A stretch of DNA of 64,000 bases. Source: Madurella fahalii (taxonomy: Eukaryota; Ascomycota; Sordariomycetes; Sordariales). A model generated the notes under the pieces. The model did no database searches. It was not told where the DNA came from and saw only the letters and a list, made by a program, of their open reading frames with translations. This document shows, one piece after another, positions 44,756-56,844 of this stretch. Position numbers and translations under genes: made by a program. Numbering within the stretch: position 1 is the first letter of the stretch; the number at the start of each line of letters is the position of its first letter. Location: positions 3,720,001-3,784,000 of the forward strand of contig CM056877.1 of assembly GCA_029876055.1 (NCBI GenBank). The letters are read 5' to 3'.

Positions 44756-45202
44756 CTAGTTGCCTTGTTGCTGCTGCACAGATTCTTCCCCAAGAACCTT
44801 GCTAGCAGCCATAAAACTACGTCAAAAGTCAGCGACGGTCCGGGCGGCACAAAGGGTGCACTCACAGCCCTGCGTGCCAGCTTCCCAGCCCACGCATGGA
44901 CTCGGCCTGCACGCTGGTCATGCGCAACAGGTTTTCCGTATCGGCAAGATTAGCGGAAAGCTGCGCCAGTTGCGAGTGCAGTTGGGCCTGACAATCGGCC
45001 GCATATTAGTATCTATGACTTGGGAGGAAGAGAGCAGAGCTGAAGCTGCTGGCCAGGAAATGCAGTGTTCGGGGCGGACGCGCAACCCAAGTTCTTGTAC
45101 GCCGTGACGAAGATGTCGGCGGTGTCACACCGAGGATAGCAACAGGAGTGGAAGAAGACGTACCAGCTGCCGGGCCTTTACGGCGCCTCCTGATGTGGCC
45201 AT
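44756..45202 (-). CDS. hsk3: DASH complex subunit HSK3
   Basis: A three-exon gene too small to show as an open frame: 45202-45164, 44987-44866 and 44816-44756, giving 73 aa. Sequence order: MATSGGAVKARQL (exon 1); AQLHSQLAQLSANLADTENL, then LRMTSVQAESMRGLGSW (exon 2); and FMAASKVLGEESVQQQQGN (exon 3). The helical QLAQLSANLADTENLLRMT segment and the GLGSWHAGLFMAASKVLGEE end are what I know from fungal Hsk3. Role: the smallest class of DASH/Dam1 ring subunit, coupling outer kinetochores to spindle microtubules. Donors are GTACGT and GTGAGT; acceptors are TCAG and GTAG. All phases agree. The first intron is 176 nt. Confidence 0.85.
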
Positions 45203-47458
45203 TGATTGGCGGGAAGCTGTATTTGCGTTGAAGCCGCGCGTCGCCATAGCTAAGCCCAAACGCGCTTGGGATGTGGAGAGAAAGGTACTGCCAAGTTCTG
45301 ACGGCCCGTCACTACCAGATTACTTGGGCAATCAATGCGTGCCGCGGTTGATGTTTGCACCCCAGTTTAGCGGTTTAGTGATGCAGATCGCCCATGGATG
45401 GATGGTTCAGGAAGAACAGGGCGGGGCGGCCCTATCAGCACAGATGGTAGGTGTGGGGTTGCTGGCGCCTCGTGCACTTCAGCAGGGGTTGCAAGAAACA
45501 CCGACCACCGCCGGCATCCACTAGAAAAGAAAGCAAAGATAAATAAACCATGAGAAACCGCGTAATAATGATACACAGATAGCACCAGGAGTGGTCTGGC
45601 CCATGCTCTAAGCCTGCCCCTGCAGCAAGGTGGAACGCGAGGGATGTGTTACGGAAATGTCGCTATCGCAAGACTTCATTAGCTCCCTTATAGAGCATTT
45701 CATACTCCTCATCACGCACGTTGAGAGAAATAGATGGATAGGGTACCGTGTCTTTACCTTATTAGTCGTATCGGCCGATCAGGGTCGCCCGGTGAACACA
45801 ACTGAGGAAAGTGTGACTATCACCCGCCTGCATTCAGATGATCCCTAGAATTGCGAAGTGTAAATATCGAGATGGGCAAGGTCAAAGTCCATGGACTAAA
45901 CGAGTCCTGATCCAACCACCATAAGACCTGTGACCATCTGACCAGACTTCCATCACTTATGATGAACTTCTGGCCATCACTGTGCTGTTGCAGCGTGAAG
46001 AGCGGTTGCTTACAGCAATGCAATGCAGCCTCGGCCGCACGGAGCAGTCTCGCGTAAATACAAACCTCGCCTTCCCGAAACGAACGCTCGCTTGACCAAG
46101 GGCACGCAGGTGCACCCCGTGTTACTCGAGGGGTTGGTTCGAGATCCCGCACTCGATTCACACCACCGGCTCGCTCTGGCAGTATCACACGGTCGCAAAA
46201 CCCCCGAGGAAACAGCAAGCAAACATCTCAGACACCTGATTATAGCGCCTCATCTGAATATTACATAGACGACCCAAAACATTACTTCCCTTCCATTCAC
46301 GCCCAAGTTGATGTAAAACCAAAAGAGAAAAAGATCATCATCGTCATAACGCTGTACTGCCATTGAACTATGCAAGATGGGGGTCAAAAATAAACATGAA
46401 AACCCCCGGCCACAATGAGCCAGTGAGAACAGCAAAGAAAGAAAACAGGAGCACCCAAACAGTGCTTACGGAGACCCAAAACAAAACAGAAAGCAGCAAG
46501 TACTGCATATGGAGCCGAGAAATCAATAAATAACCATCTTCATTGTTACACTGCCTGCCTCCCTTTCACTAAAGCCAAAACGTTCACGTCTGCCTGCCTG
46601 CTTGGCCCCTCCCCCTTCCCCCGACCCAAAAAGATCCCACGCCTTTTCTATCTCCTTTTTCCCTGTGGGCCCATCATTCTCCAGCGTCCCCATTATGTCC
46701 CAACTCCTATCTACCATCTTCCACGGAGAGCGCCGCCGCTCCTGCTCCACCATAACCGAACCGAGTAGACCCCCTCCCTTGCAGAGCCTCATAAAAGGGG
46801 ATGATGCTGAATATATGCCGTATCCATCCGGCTAGACAACAAAAGAAATATGGAAAGAGAAAAAAAAAAAAAAAAAGCCAAGAAAAAGGGTGACAATGAT
46901 GGATTGGTGGCAGGTATGCTCCCAACTGCAGCCATTGGATTACCACAAAAAACAATAGGTGCGTGATACTCAAAAAAAAAAAAAAAAGAAAAAGACACCA
47001 TGTGTTGTATGTACTCGGCTGAGCTGGGTTTCTTTGTCTAGCCTCCGCCAGACATTAATCCGAAGCTCGAAACTAAGAATTATGTTAAAGCTTGTCTGTT
47101 TCCCGTACGCCCCCACGTTGATTTGGTCCCTTCCTCTCGGAAAAAGAAAAGAACGAAAAGCCTGCCTCCCTCCTCTCTAAACCCATAAATTGCATTTTAA
47201 TGTCATATCGTTTTCCCTGCCTTCGGCATAGACCAATTGGCAGACTAAGATGGGCTTTTTTTTCCCTCGCTAGACCAAGCAACATGCCCTTGGCTTGGGG
47301 CCATGAATGAAACAGGTGGTCCGACGACCCCAAGGTTGTGAAGAGCGCGGACAACACCGTCTTAGATTCAACAGTGTTTCCGAAATGCCCTAGGGCGAGT
47401 CTGGCCGGGCCGTATTGTTATAACCCGACTGATGCGGGCATTGGGTCCGGAGCAGTGC
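45203..47458. other. Intergenic region, 2.3 kb, no recognisable gene
   Basis: It holds the hsk3 promoter and, at the high end, the 3' untranslated region of the ketopantoate-reductase-like gene. A-rich runs near 46859-46876 and 46971-46987 are the only notable features. The frame at 45195-45524 lacks an ATG at its start and resembles nothing known. Confidence 0.45.
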
Positions 47459-50294
47459 TCAGCGGACGCCAATGGGGGGCCGAGGGCCTAGGCTGCTCTG
47501 GCTGCTATGCGCAGACGGCTCCGAGTCGAGATGAGTCGAATCACCACTGGCCGCGCTGCCGCTCGCACTACCGGTCAGACTTCGCACATTCTTAGCCGAT
47601 GGCGGGTGGAGGGGGCTCACCCCAGCGTGTTGCTCCACTTGCTGCGGCGCAACGACATTGCCGTGGCCCGGGGGATATCGGGGCATAGGTTGCCTCATGC
47701 CCTCCGGTGGCGATGGCCGCCCATTCATCTGCGGGCCAGGATATCCATTTGGTGGTGACGGACGCCCGCTCACTCCGCCGCGGAGCGACGGGCTGTAGGG
47801 ATTCCCGGGTGATTGGCTTGAACGCCGAGGTCCGTTGCCGTTCATCCCCGTCGGCGGGGGACCCTGGCTGTACTGGAGCTCATCGAGACGGGCGGCCGTC
47901 AGGGAATTGGCCCTCGAGCCCGCATGCATCACCCCCCGATCAACAGTGCCGTACCGGTTAGACGTGAAGCCCAACAAAGGATCGTCCAGGATGTTTTCGT
48001 GCAGCCCAGGCATGGCTGCCGTCATGACCTGGCTCGACCGGTTCCGCCCAAAGCTTGGTCGGAACCTGCTGCCTCGCGACGGAGCCGCATCTTGCTCGGG
48101 GTTCTTGCGGAACTGTGCGGCATTATTATTGGGCGTTTTCCGGTTCTTCCTTGAGGTGACGCTCATCATGTCGAAATTATCAGGATCAATCATCGGCGGT
48201 GCCGGCGCGGAGGCAGGGTCGAAATAATCGTCCTCGTCATCGTCCTCATCGTACATGGCATCATTGTTTCGCATCGGCGGAGGAGGCCCTCTCCTTGGTC
48301 CCGGGCCGACGCCCGCAGCGGCCCGCCTTAGCTTCATTTCTTGCTCTCTCAAGGCTAACTCTCGTTGCCGCAGCTGTATCTCTCTTTCCCTCAGGGCAAA
48401 GTCGTGCGGACCAGGCTGCGGGTAGCCAGCCTCGCCACCTTCTGGAATGTCGTCGTAGAGGACCAGATGGCTGAACTCTTCCAGATCTTGCCCCTCCATG
48501 GAGCCTCTTCTTGAGGGCAGACGAGAGCCGGGCATTCCATTGGGCGGCGGCCGCCCGTAACCGTTCGGCAGCCCTCCATTCATCGGTGGGGGTCGGCGCA
48601 TTCCCGGTCCTGGTGGTCCCATCGACGGACCTCTGGGCCGCGGCCGACCTGGGGGCATGCCGTTACCATTAGGAATCCCATTAGGCCCCGGTCGCGGAGG
48701 ACCTTGGGAGGACATGCGGGGGAGCGGGGAAGGCGTGGTAGAAGGAGATCCTGGTCGGGTTGGTGGCGCCATCGCGGGATCAATTTTGGGTCGGTTGCGG
48801 TTGACCACGTTCAGGTTATGGAGGAGAGCATACAGCGTTTCAACCCGCGGCACGCTCACGCCGCTCTCTTGGGATAACCTGATGGGGGCGCCAAGGTAGG
48901 TCTCAACCTCCATGGGCCGCCTCGCAATGTAGTCTTGCCACATGATGTTTTCGGCGGTGGACTGCGTGAACTCATCAATCGTGGTTTGCTTGAACTCGGG
49001 CGAGAGCTTGCAGCCCTGGGCTTCGGCCAATGCAACGAGTTCATCGATTATGTCCGAAACCAGCTTGGCCACGCCCACTTTCTCAAGCAGCGCGGCGTAG
49101 TTGGGCGTCTCGAACAGCACTGTCAAAGGATGGAAGGCAATTGGGCTGAAAAGGTGAAGAAGGTCAGCTTCCACGCAGTCTGGCGCCGGCCGGGTGCTAC
49201 TTACCCAATTACGCGCTCGTATTGCTGCTGGCGGATGTTACTCGACACCTTGCAATCGACTTGACCGGTGCTCAGTGTCATGGCCAGAGCCTGCGCCATG
49301 TCCTCTTGTATTGAAGGCGGAATGTTGGGGTTCTTGTTGGCAGGCCCGACCCACAGCTCGGTCGACCCCTTGTGTTCGAACTCACTCGCTCCAAGCTGAG
49401 CGAGATCAGCGCCGCAGACAAGGGAGAGGACCACATTGGTTGGGAACCGCTCCTCAATGGCTGATTCCAGGCCGAGTGCGTGAGTAGTGTTTATGAGGAT
49501 GCATGTGTGCTGAGGGGTAACGACGGAGTCTATCACCGAGGCCAAATCGTAGATGTCGGGGAGCGCTTTTATACAGAGGATAACGTAGTCGAATGCGCTC
49601 TCTTTGCGAGTCGCCGCTTCTTCTGGGGTCCGCACGACTGCGCCAATCTGCTGTTTAGTAAAAGATGCGCGGCGGCGGGTGGAGAGAGACGGGGCAGGAA
49701 GGCGACCGTGACGTGAAGAAGACGGTACATACCATGTCGGGGCTTGAATCTCTCGTTGCCAAAGATGGGAGACCTGTGCGCGGGGTAGTCAGCAACATGC
49801 GATTGTGGGAACACGGAGGTTGAGCGCAGGAAGCGCTGTGCGTACTTGAAGGATATCCCGTATTGCGACACATGTTCGTAACCCGTCTTCCACACGAGGG
49901 TGACATCGCAGGCATTTGTCGCTTGCAGGCGCCATGATAAGAAGGCAGAGACCGGGTTCCCGCCCACTGTGACAACGTTCATCAGCTCATCGTCCGACAT
50001 ATCTGATGTGCTAGCGGGGACGCATGTGTAGCAGTTCCCCAGATGGCTCTTTAGGAATGAAAAAGAGTGTGGTGACCAGATGAGTTCTGGATGCAAGTTG
50101 AACGGGGGGAGGGGAGGACGTCAGACATGCAATGTCCACTCTTTTTTTGGGCTCAGTCCCGGAAATCGAGGTCACACTAGGCTGAGGGCGGCAAGGGCCA
50201 GACAAAAAAGATACAGAGGAGCGGAGAGGCGGTACAGGTCCAGCTGTGCCGGCTTACCTGATAGGATCTTGAGTCGGGGTGTCAAGGGTGCCAT
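47459..50294 (-). CDS. Ketopantoate reductase-like (PanE/ApbA, Mug72-like) protein with a long Pro-rich tail
   Basis: Five exons: 50294-50258, 49966-49846, 49773-49733, 49637-49205 and 49145-47459, giving 772 aa. Exon 1 supplies MAPLTPRLKILS, whose phase-1 join to VGGNPVSAFLSWRL creates the Rossmann nucleotide-binding start. An alternative ATG at 50000 inside intron 1 would replace this strand with unrelated residues. The middle (residues 70-360) matches the fungal PanE-like group: SPIFGNERFKPRHVVRTPEE, DYVILCIKALPDIYDLASVI, NIRQQQYERVIGPIAFHPLT and ARRPMEVETYLGAP. From about residue 370 to the end it is Pro/Gly/Asn-rich and disordered, with a charged ALREREIQLRQRELALREQE helix near its middle and an acidic DEDDDEDDY patch. 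The reductase substrate is unknown. Such proteins are not thought to be the pantothenate enzyme itself. Confidence 0.83.
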
Positions 50295-50742
50295 GGTGGA
50301 GGCCCGATCCGGGATAGTGGACTCAGGTTGTCAAGTTTTCAAGCTGCAAGACCAGCAAGCCTTCTCCAGCGGGAAATGCTCGACCGAAATTGGAAATTCT
50401 CGATGTGCGTCTCTCCCGCAACCACGACTCGCGACCAAGTCCCTTGTGGCTTGTCAGCTCTTGCGTGTCGCAACTCTTTTCTTCCCTTCGCTTTGCTTTT
50501 TCTCGACACTTGTTCGGCTTGGCGTGCTCCTCCTTCCTTCCAAACCCCCCGCGGGCTGCAGATGGCGATCTCCCGCCGATGCGACTCGCTCCGGACAATG
50601 GACTATCGAGGAGAAGTACCGGTCGGTTCGGTGTTCTCGTCCGGCGCTCGTCCTGCAGATCGGACGCTTGAAAAGAGTGACTGAGGGATAGCACACAGAC
50701 CCATTCAGGGTATGGCTCAACGAGAGGGTGGGCTTCCCGCAG

Positions 50743-50763
50743 CACCCGCAGCAGCAGCAGCAG
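50743..50763 (+). repeat. CAG trinucleotide repeat
   Basis: About six CAG units, the first interrupted, upstream of the ketopantoate-reductase-like gene and outside any supported coding region. Confidence 0.75.
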
Positions 50764-52844
50764 CACGGGGACTTTGGCGATCGTCGTGGGCGCTTCCTTG
50801 TGGCGTTGGCGAGCTAGTGGAGATGCAGGCCGCGGGCTGCTAGTAGCGCAGTGTCAGCGGCGGTCGGTTAGTACGCTACCGCGTACACTAAAAACGAGCG
50901 TAGCTGTGTCCAGGGTTCCTAGGATTCGATAAGCTAGTTTCAGGGCGGCCGGCGGGTGCGGCGTTGGGTCGCCGTGAGGGAAGCCCGGGATGATAGGCCA
51001 CGAGAGTTGGCAAAGCGAATGTCTTGGAGCCCTTCGGTCGCGTGCCGCCACTTACAATCGCACAGCTTGGTGCCGGCTCGTGGCGGTGGTTCGAGCTGTG
51101 CGACGGTGCGAACTGCTGAGCAGATGATTGTAACGAGCGGACGATTTGCACGAGGTGGTGAAGCAGCGAGCGAGAGTGAGCTCCGGCCAGATCTCGAGAC
51201 ACTTGGGGCGTTGCCAAGAATTCGTTGCCGTCGGCGCCGGGAGTGACTGGGGGGGCCAGAATCTGGTAGGTATCCGCACAGGCGGGCAACCCCCGTTGCA
51301 AGAATAACAGGGCTAGGATTATGGAGTATGGAGGAGACGGGAAAATCGCAGACATGGAAAACTGGAGGACCTCGTCGATGCAAGTGGAGGCATGCGGGCC
51401 GGGATCGTTGGCAGTGTTGCGTGTTTCGCCTGCAGAGCTCCCTCTTGTCTGTTTTCTGCAGCAGGTGACTTGTTCCCTGGATGGTGGTCACCGCTGAATG
51501 CCGGGCATGCTTGTGGCAGGTGGAACGGAAGTACGGATGATAGGGTGTCACAGAGGCACCCACGCTTGGGAGTGGGCAATGGGAAATCCTAACCCGAAAA
51601 ATGAGAGCAGCTCAGGTCAGTGGAGAGGCACAGTAGAACCTGGAAACAAGTACCAACAAAGCAAATAGATTAGGAAAAAAAAAAAAAAAAAAATTAGCTC
51701 TGTTGTCTGGGACGATAAACCTGAATCATCCTAGTTTCGAAACGGACAAGTTGGGATCTTGATCCTAGAAGGCCAGCTCGGGTTCCAATTTCTACCCCGT
51801 ATCGCAGCAGAAAGACATTCAAAACTTGTCTGCGCAGGGCGAGAAAACGGCCCACTGGTGGCTGTGAATTCGCTTCCCCGTCTGATACGATAGGGAAGAC
51901 AGGGCCATTCGGGTCTGGGCAATTTCCCTGGTGGAGGATGTGCACCATCGACAGGGTACAGGGGCCCGCGTCTTCCGTGCCTGGACGTGACGCGGTTGTT
52001 GGTGTGTGGCTTTGTCGGTTGCAAACCCACAATTGGGCAGATCCAATGACGTGGGGATCTGGCACAAGGAGCAGGGCCGCGGACGGGAATGTGCGGATAA
52101 AATAGGTTTTGCACAAGAAGACAATGAGCTAAGAGGGTTGAGGTTTCTCTCTCTTACCCTGAGGTCGAGGCAGAAGGTCGGACGAACTAACAAAATGGCA
52201 CATGCCACTTTTCTGACAAGAGGGAAAACCCGCTACAGCACAGACCCTACACGTAGTCCAAAGTCCGGCTGCCTGGCCGTCCAACTGACATCGGTGGCTC
52301 GAGAATTATATCCGTAGCTCGTTCCAAGCTCACCTGGCGGCCTGCCTAGGTAGGTAATTAATTCCCAGGTACAGTACCTGTTTGCAGGGAGGCATTACCC
52401 TGGGCCAAAGACGGCACGACATTCACCAAAATAGCTCTCAGAAGTCTCGTATGTTGAACCATTTCATCGCAAGTGCCGTGCCAGGAGCATCACCCCTGCG
52501 CGCCGTTGGCCGTCACTGCCAGCCGGAGGGTCGCAGCCCAACAACACGCAGGAGTCTGCAGCCAGATTCTAGGTTTCCCCGTCACGGATCAGGGATGGCC
52601 TTGGAACAGCGTCGCAGTGCATGCAGTTGCTGTGTGGGAGCCTTAGGTTGGTAGGTCTACACAAAAGGGTAAGTATTAATTGCCCAGCTCAAGTCGCCTC
52701 CAACTTTCCGAGCTTCTATTTACCCCTCGGGGGGTTCTGGAGCCCCTCCCCCAGCGCTAAGACACCATCTCGTTCAGAGCGCATGACGCCGCGGTGACTT
52801 CTAGCTAGCTGCCGAACAGCATTCTGACACGATGGCGAATGGGG

Positions 52845-53136
52845 GTCAAGAACCACGGCTACTGCGGGTGCTTGGGCTGAGCAGATTTTGAAGGGCAGCA
52901 AGGGAGTTATTCAGGCAACTCGACAATGTGATTATGCGCCAATCGGTATATTGTTTTGTAAGGTAATACCGGTGAAAAAGGATGTGTCAAGAACCACGGC
53001 TACTGCGGGTGCTTGGGCTGAGCAGATTTTGAAGGGCAGCAAGGGAGTTATTCAGGCAACTCGACAATGTGATTATGCGCCAATCGGTATATTGTTTTGT
53101 AAGGTAATACCGGTGAAAAAGGATGTGTCAAGAACC
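52845..53136 (+). repeat. Exact tandem duplication, 141-bp unit
   Basis: Units at 52845-52985 and 52986-53126 appear identical by eye. The first ten bases of a third unit (GTCAAGAACC) follow, after which similarity ends. The unit length equals 47 codons, so a frame opening near 52828 stays open through both units to 53217 and encodes a repeated peptide. Identical copies imply a recent duplication. I do not recognise the peptide or the DNA. Confidence 0.9.
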
Positions 53137-55356
53137 GGACACTGTTCGTGTAGGCTAGAGACCTGTCAAAGCCGAGTCTCGAGTCTGGTGGAGGACATGC
53201 ACCTGTGCCTGACATGACAACAACATCCGACCCCACCAGCAATACCCCCTGTCGCGCGCTGGACAATCGCATTTTCGGCGACCGCGGCCTTGGCGATGCG
53301 CAGCGTTGTGGGGGCGCGTCTCTCTGATGAACTCTGGATGACGCACCCTGTGGGGCTCTTGCTTCCCTCTTTCCAGCATTCCCGGCTTGAGCAACTCCTG
53401 AATTGGACTGAGCCAAAGGGAACCAAGATCTCAATGCCGCTACACTAGATCTCCAATCTGTCAATCACGGCCTCACCCCCAAATCGCATCAAGTCGGTTT
53501 GAAGCAGGAGGCCGCCAGCAAAGCTTTTGCCCCGATGAATACCTGTACTGCAGCACAACGCTACGACCAGTCGATCTCGAAGACTCCAAGGTACTGTACG
53601 TATTGCAGTAGCAACCAGATGCAGCCGGGGCTTGCAACGATGCAACGGTCAGAATGGACCGTCTCAATTGGCACGGAGCATTTGGAGCGTAATTACGACG
53701 TACCAGCAGCCGCTGTGAACCGTTATCTTTCTACCGCGACGTGTAAAATCCCCTGGAGAGAGCCTCATCTCTACACTTTCCGGTTCTACCTATCACGGAT
53801 CGGGATCCGCAACTGACGCTAGGGCTCTGCCGAGCAGTGAATGGCACGGCGCCACCGCAATCCATCTCCACATCTCCTATCGACGCCCCGACATACTGCA
53901 GCGAGTTCTTGATTCTGGGAATCGCATTTGTTGATTCCAGTCTCTCTGACCCCTGTCGGTCGGGAAGCGCTAGCCCTTGGAAGACAGGGGGTTCGTCCTG
54001 GAAACACAGACTCTTCCAAGGAAAATCGAACGGCAGACAATACTGTAGCGCCTTGGGCCGTTCAAACCTGTAACGTTGTCGTTCTGAGAACACTTGTGTT
54101 GAATGCATGCACCAGCTTGGCAACCGTTCCCAAATGTAATATGCAGGTTCTGGGGTTTGCGGCCAAAAGGCCCAGGAGTTGTTCTGGCAACTTTGTCGGC
54201 ATGCTACCCCCAAGTCTCAAGAGCCACTTGGCTCTGTCGCGCGGTTCGTGGGGGGCCGACGATGTCGTCGCCGCCGAGACATGCACGAGCCCGCTTCGCA
54301 AAGCTCCCGGCTCAAACGCCCTGCCACAGGGCGCCGCTCTCTGGGTATGTGAGCTGTCTAGCCCCGTTCTCGGAACGTTTGGTTCTGTGCACTGCGGCGG
54401 TCCAGAAGCTGCGGGTACCACATGGCGGGACGGGAACCGGCCAATCGAGGACTAACGGTAACGGCTCGGGCAATTGTCGAGTCTTGTTCGGCTAATCGCT
54501 CACAGCAGGCAGAAATGGCATTGACCGGGCGAGGCGGGCAGATGCCAACAATTGTGTTTTGGAGCGGCTCAGTTCATATATCTGACCAAGGCGTCGCTCT
54601 GTATACCCTACGCATTATTCGTTACCGGCAGGCTGGCGGCCCCGAGCCTGGGCGCGTTCCGAGGCACTTTGATGATGCTGCAGGTTGGCGGTTTCGAGGG
54701 TTGCAACGGGCCCCTTTTGCGGTATCTATCGTCGCTCACCTAGCCAACCCACTCTCGCTTGGTGAGATAAGCTTTGTGCATTGTCCGGAGCATACCGAGA
54801 GCTGTCAGATCGCCCAACGACTGCAATGGATCGGTATCCTTACGTTGTTGCTGGGCCACCATCCGCCCGGAAACTGACAGCTTTCCCGCCAAAGGCTTGG
54901 GATGCCCCGAGCGATAGGTAACCAGAAAGTAACTTCTGCAAGTAAGCCACGTATGAGTACGGAGATCCGCCGACCATATTCGTAGAACTCCGCACTCCCA
55001 CCTCAAACCGGACAAAGTAACCCGCGTGGCTGCAATTTGGATGCCCTGGTTGGCCCACGCCCCGGTTATTGTTGACAGTCGGTGAGAATCTTGCGTCTTG
55101 TCATATCAGCCACGAGAAGTGATGTCCGCTCGCCGGTTTCCGCTGGCGAATTAGGCCCGGGCAGCAGCAGCAGCTTCTGCCGAACGCCTCATAGTTCGGC
55201 CCGCTGGCGCAGGCTTGCGGTGCGACCCTCGATATCCCATACCGACGTTCCGGGACAACGAGGGTCGACAGGTTTGCGTAATCTTGTAAAGATGAGCGCC
55301 GGGAGAATGTTCACGTATGCTGTGTTGGCTGTTGTTACCAATGAGCCGCAACTCTC

Positions 55357-55524
55357 ATGAAGCTTGGCTACCCGACCACCGAATCCTTAGTCAACCAATA
55401 CCAGAAGGCAGAGGACATCCCAACCGAGATGTCACTTGTCTTGATGCCCTATGAGGTGCCAAACCATTACTGGTCGGCATCAAACTTGCTAGGAGAGTGG
55501 GAAATACCGAGGGCGGAAATGTAG
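55357..55524 (+). CDS. Small ORF or exon-like fragment of unknown function
   Basis: A 55-codon frame begins MKLGYPTTESLVNQYQKAED and continues with a segment rich in aromatic residues (VPNHYWSASNLLGEWEIP) before a TAG. Its composition is more protein-like than the surrounding sequence. A possible donor (GTAGGG) overlaps the stop, so it might be an exon or a remnant of a larger gene. No family was recognised and no neighbouring exon could be assigned. This is a weak call. Confidence 0.2.
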   Translation: MKLGYPTTESLVNQYQKAEDIPTEMSLVLMPYEVPNHYWSASNLLGEWEIPRAEM

Positions 55525-56844
55525 GGGCTCGTGTGTACCTGTACTGTTCAGCAAGTCGAGTCAGATTTGGATATGTCGGGGCACATATCTCTGGAGATGG
55601 TGCGGTATCTTTTCACAGCGAAAAGGGTAAGAAGCCAATGAAACAGACTACTTGCACCCAAGGATGGGGGGACTATGGATGTCCTGTTATACCCTGCGGA
55701 TGTCGGATAGTATGTCAATACCCGTCCTGGAAGAGAAACGAGGAGTACTATAGACCTTCTAACGCGAATACCGTAGCACGGCGGTGGGGGACAGAGCCTC
55801 ATATTTGTCTCGATTACATCCTACTGTTCTAGCATAGCCATGGTCAAATAATTGCGTTCTCTACGGCCTCCCGATATTCGTACGTCGGAGAAACACTGCA
55901 TTAAAATGCCCTGTGATATATCTCGCAATAGCGATGCTGCAATTGCCGTCTAGCTATCATCCTCCGGGGGCCCTTATCCCGTTTCCTAAAGTGTCACCGG
56001 TTGACAGATCTTGCGTTTGAGCACACATCCTCAGACCAAGGGTCTGCTGGATTATAGCAATGAAGCCACCGTCATGCGAGATAAGCTGTTGGGTAACCAC
56101 GAGCTCCTCCTACTGTCACGCCAAGCTCTTGGTTCCAACATCCGAGTGTAAAAATGGGCAAGGTAAGTATGGTTAAGTAGTGTATGGCTCAAGTGGCATT
56201 ACGTGATGATAGCCACAAGGGGAAATGGAGATCTTAAGGGGGCAGGAAGGGCTTTCTCACTAGATATTCAGGCCATTCAAATTGAATTCTGAGACTATAA
56301 GTGAGTGCCGAAGAAAGAAAAACGAAAAAGGGACGAAAACTCGCCTTACGCGAGCGGCAAACTGAAGAATGGATATAGAAACAGTTCTTTTCTAGGATAT
56401 ACCCAGCGTTGGCATGCTATTACTTAAACGTTGCTATTGGCCTTAGAGGCAAGGGTCATAGGGGTTGTAAGTGTTATCTACCACAGCCTACGATCTACTC
56501 TCACCGTCTGCGGCATTGGGATCATAACTAAAGTGCCTGGCTTACACCTGATACAGTCGTTGACGGCATCACAACTTTGAACATCTTTCCGTAATCCCAT
56601 TCACTACGTACACTTGCACGATAAGCGTTCGGGTATCTTATGCATACAAACTCTAACCACTTCGCCTCCGCAAGTCCGCAATTCTCGTCGCTACCATTTC
56701 TCTGCTTCTTCTCTTATGCTCTCCAGCGCCCTCCCAACGGAGTAGCCGCTGGGCTTCCCGTATGTCCCTCCAATTCGCGAGGCAACTGTAACATAGTCAG
56801 TTCCCCCCAACAACAAATATCTCCAACAGCCATCTCCCTATCCT

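Larger units (their letters stand above)
50295..56844. other. 6.5-kb gene-poor region with a 141-bp tandem duplication
   Basis: I could support no gene here. Low-complexity content includes a CAG run at 50743-50763 and a poly-A run at 51674-51692. The open frame at 50888-51355 (minus) begins with a signal-peptide-like stretch, and a 55-codon frame at 55357-55524 looks mildly coding-like, but neither could be joined to further exons. AT content rises towards 55.4-56.6 kb. Confidence 0.4.

Noticed and set aside
45195..45524. Plus-strand frame of 109 codons beside hsk3
   Set aside because: It begins with GTG rather than ATG, overlaps the first exon of hsk3 on the other strand, and resembles no family.
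46110..46160. B-box-like GGTTCGAGATCC suggesting a tRNA
   Set aside because: The T-stem mispairs and no matching A box or acceptor stem lies at the right distance.
50888..51355. Minus-strand frame of 155 codons starting with a signal-peptide-like stretch
   Set aside because: Only the first 30 residues look plausible. The rest is Arg/Pro/Ser-rich shadow-like sequence overlapping other frames, with no supporting splice continuity.
52888..53217. Repeat protein encoded by the 141-bp duplication
   Set aside because: The frame has no ATG in good context and no recognisable domain. It was kept as a repeat and a finding, not as a gene.
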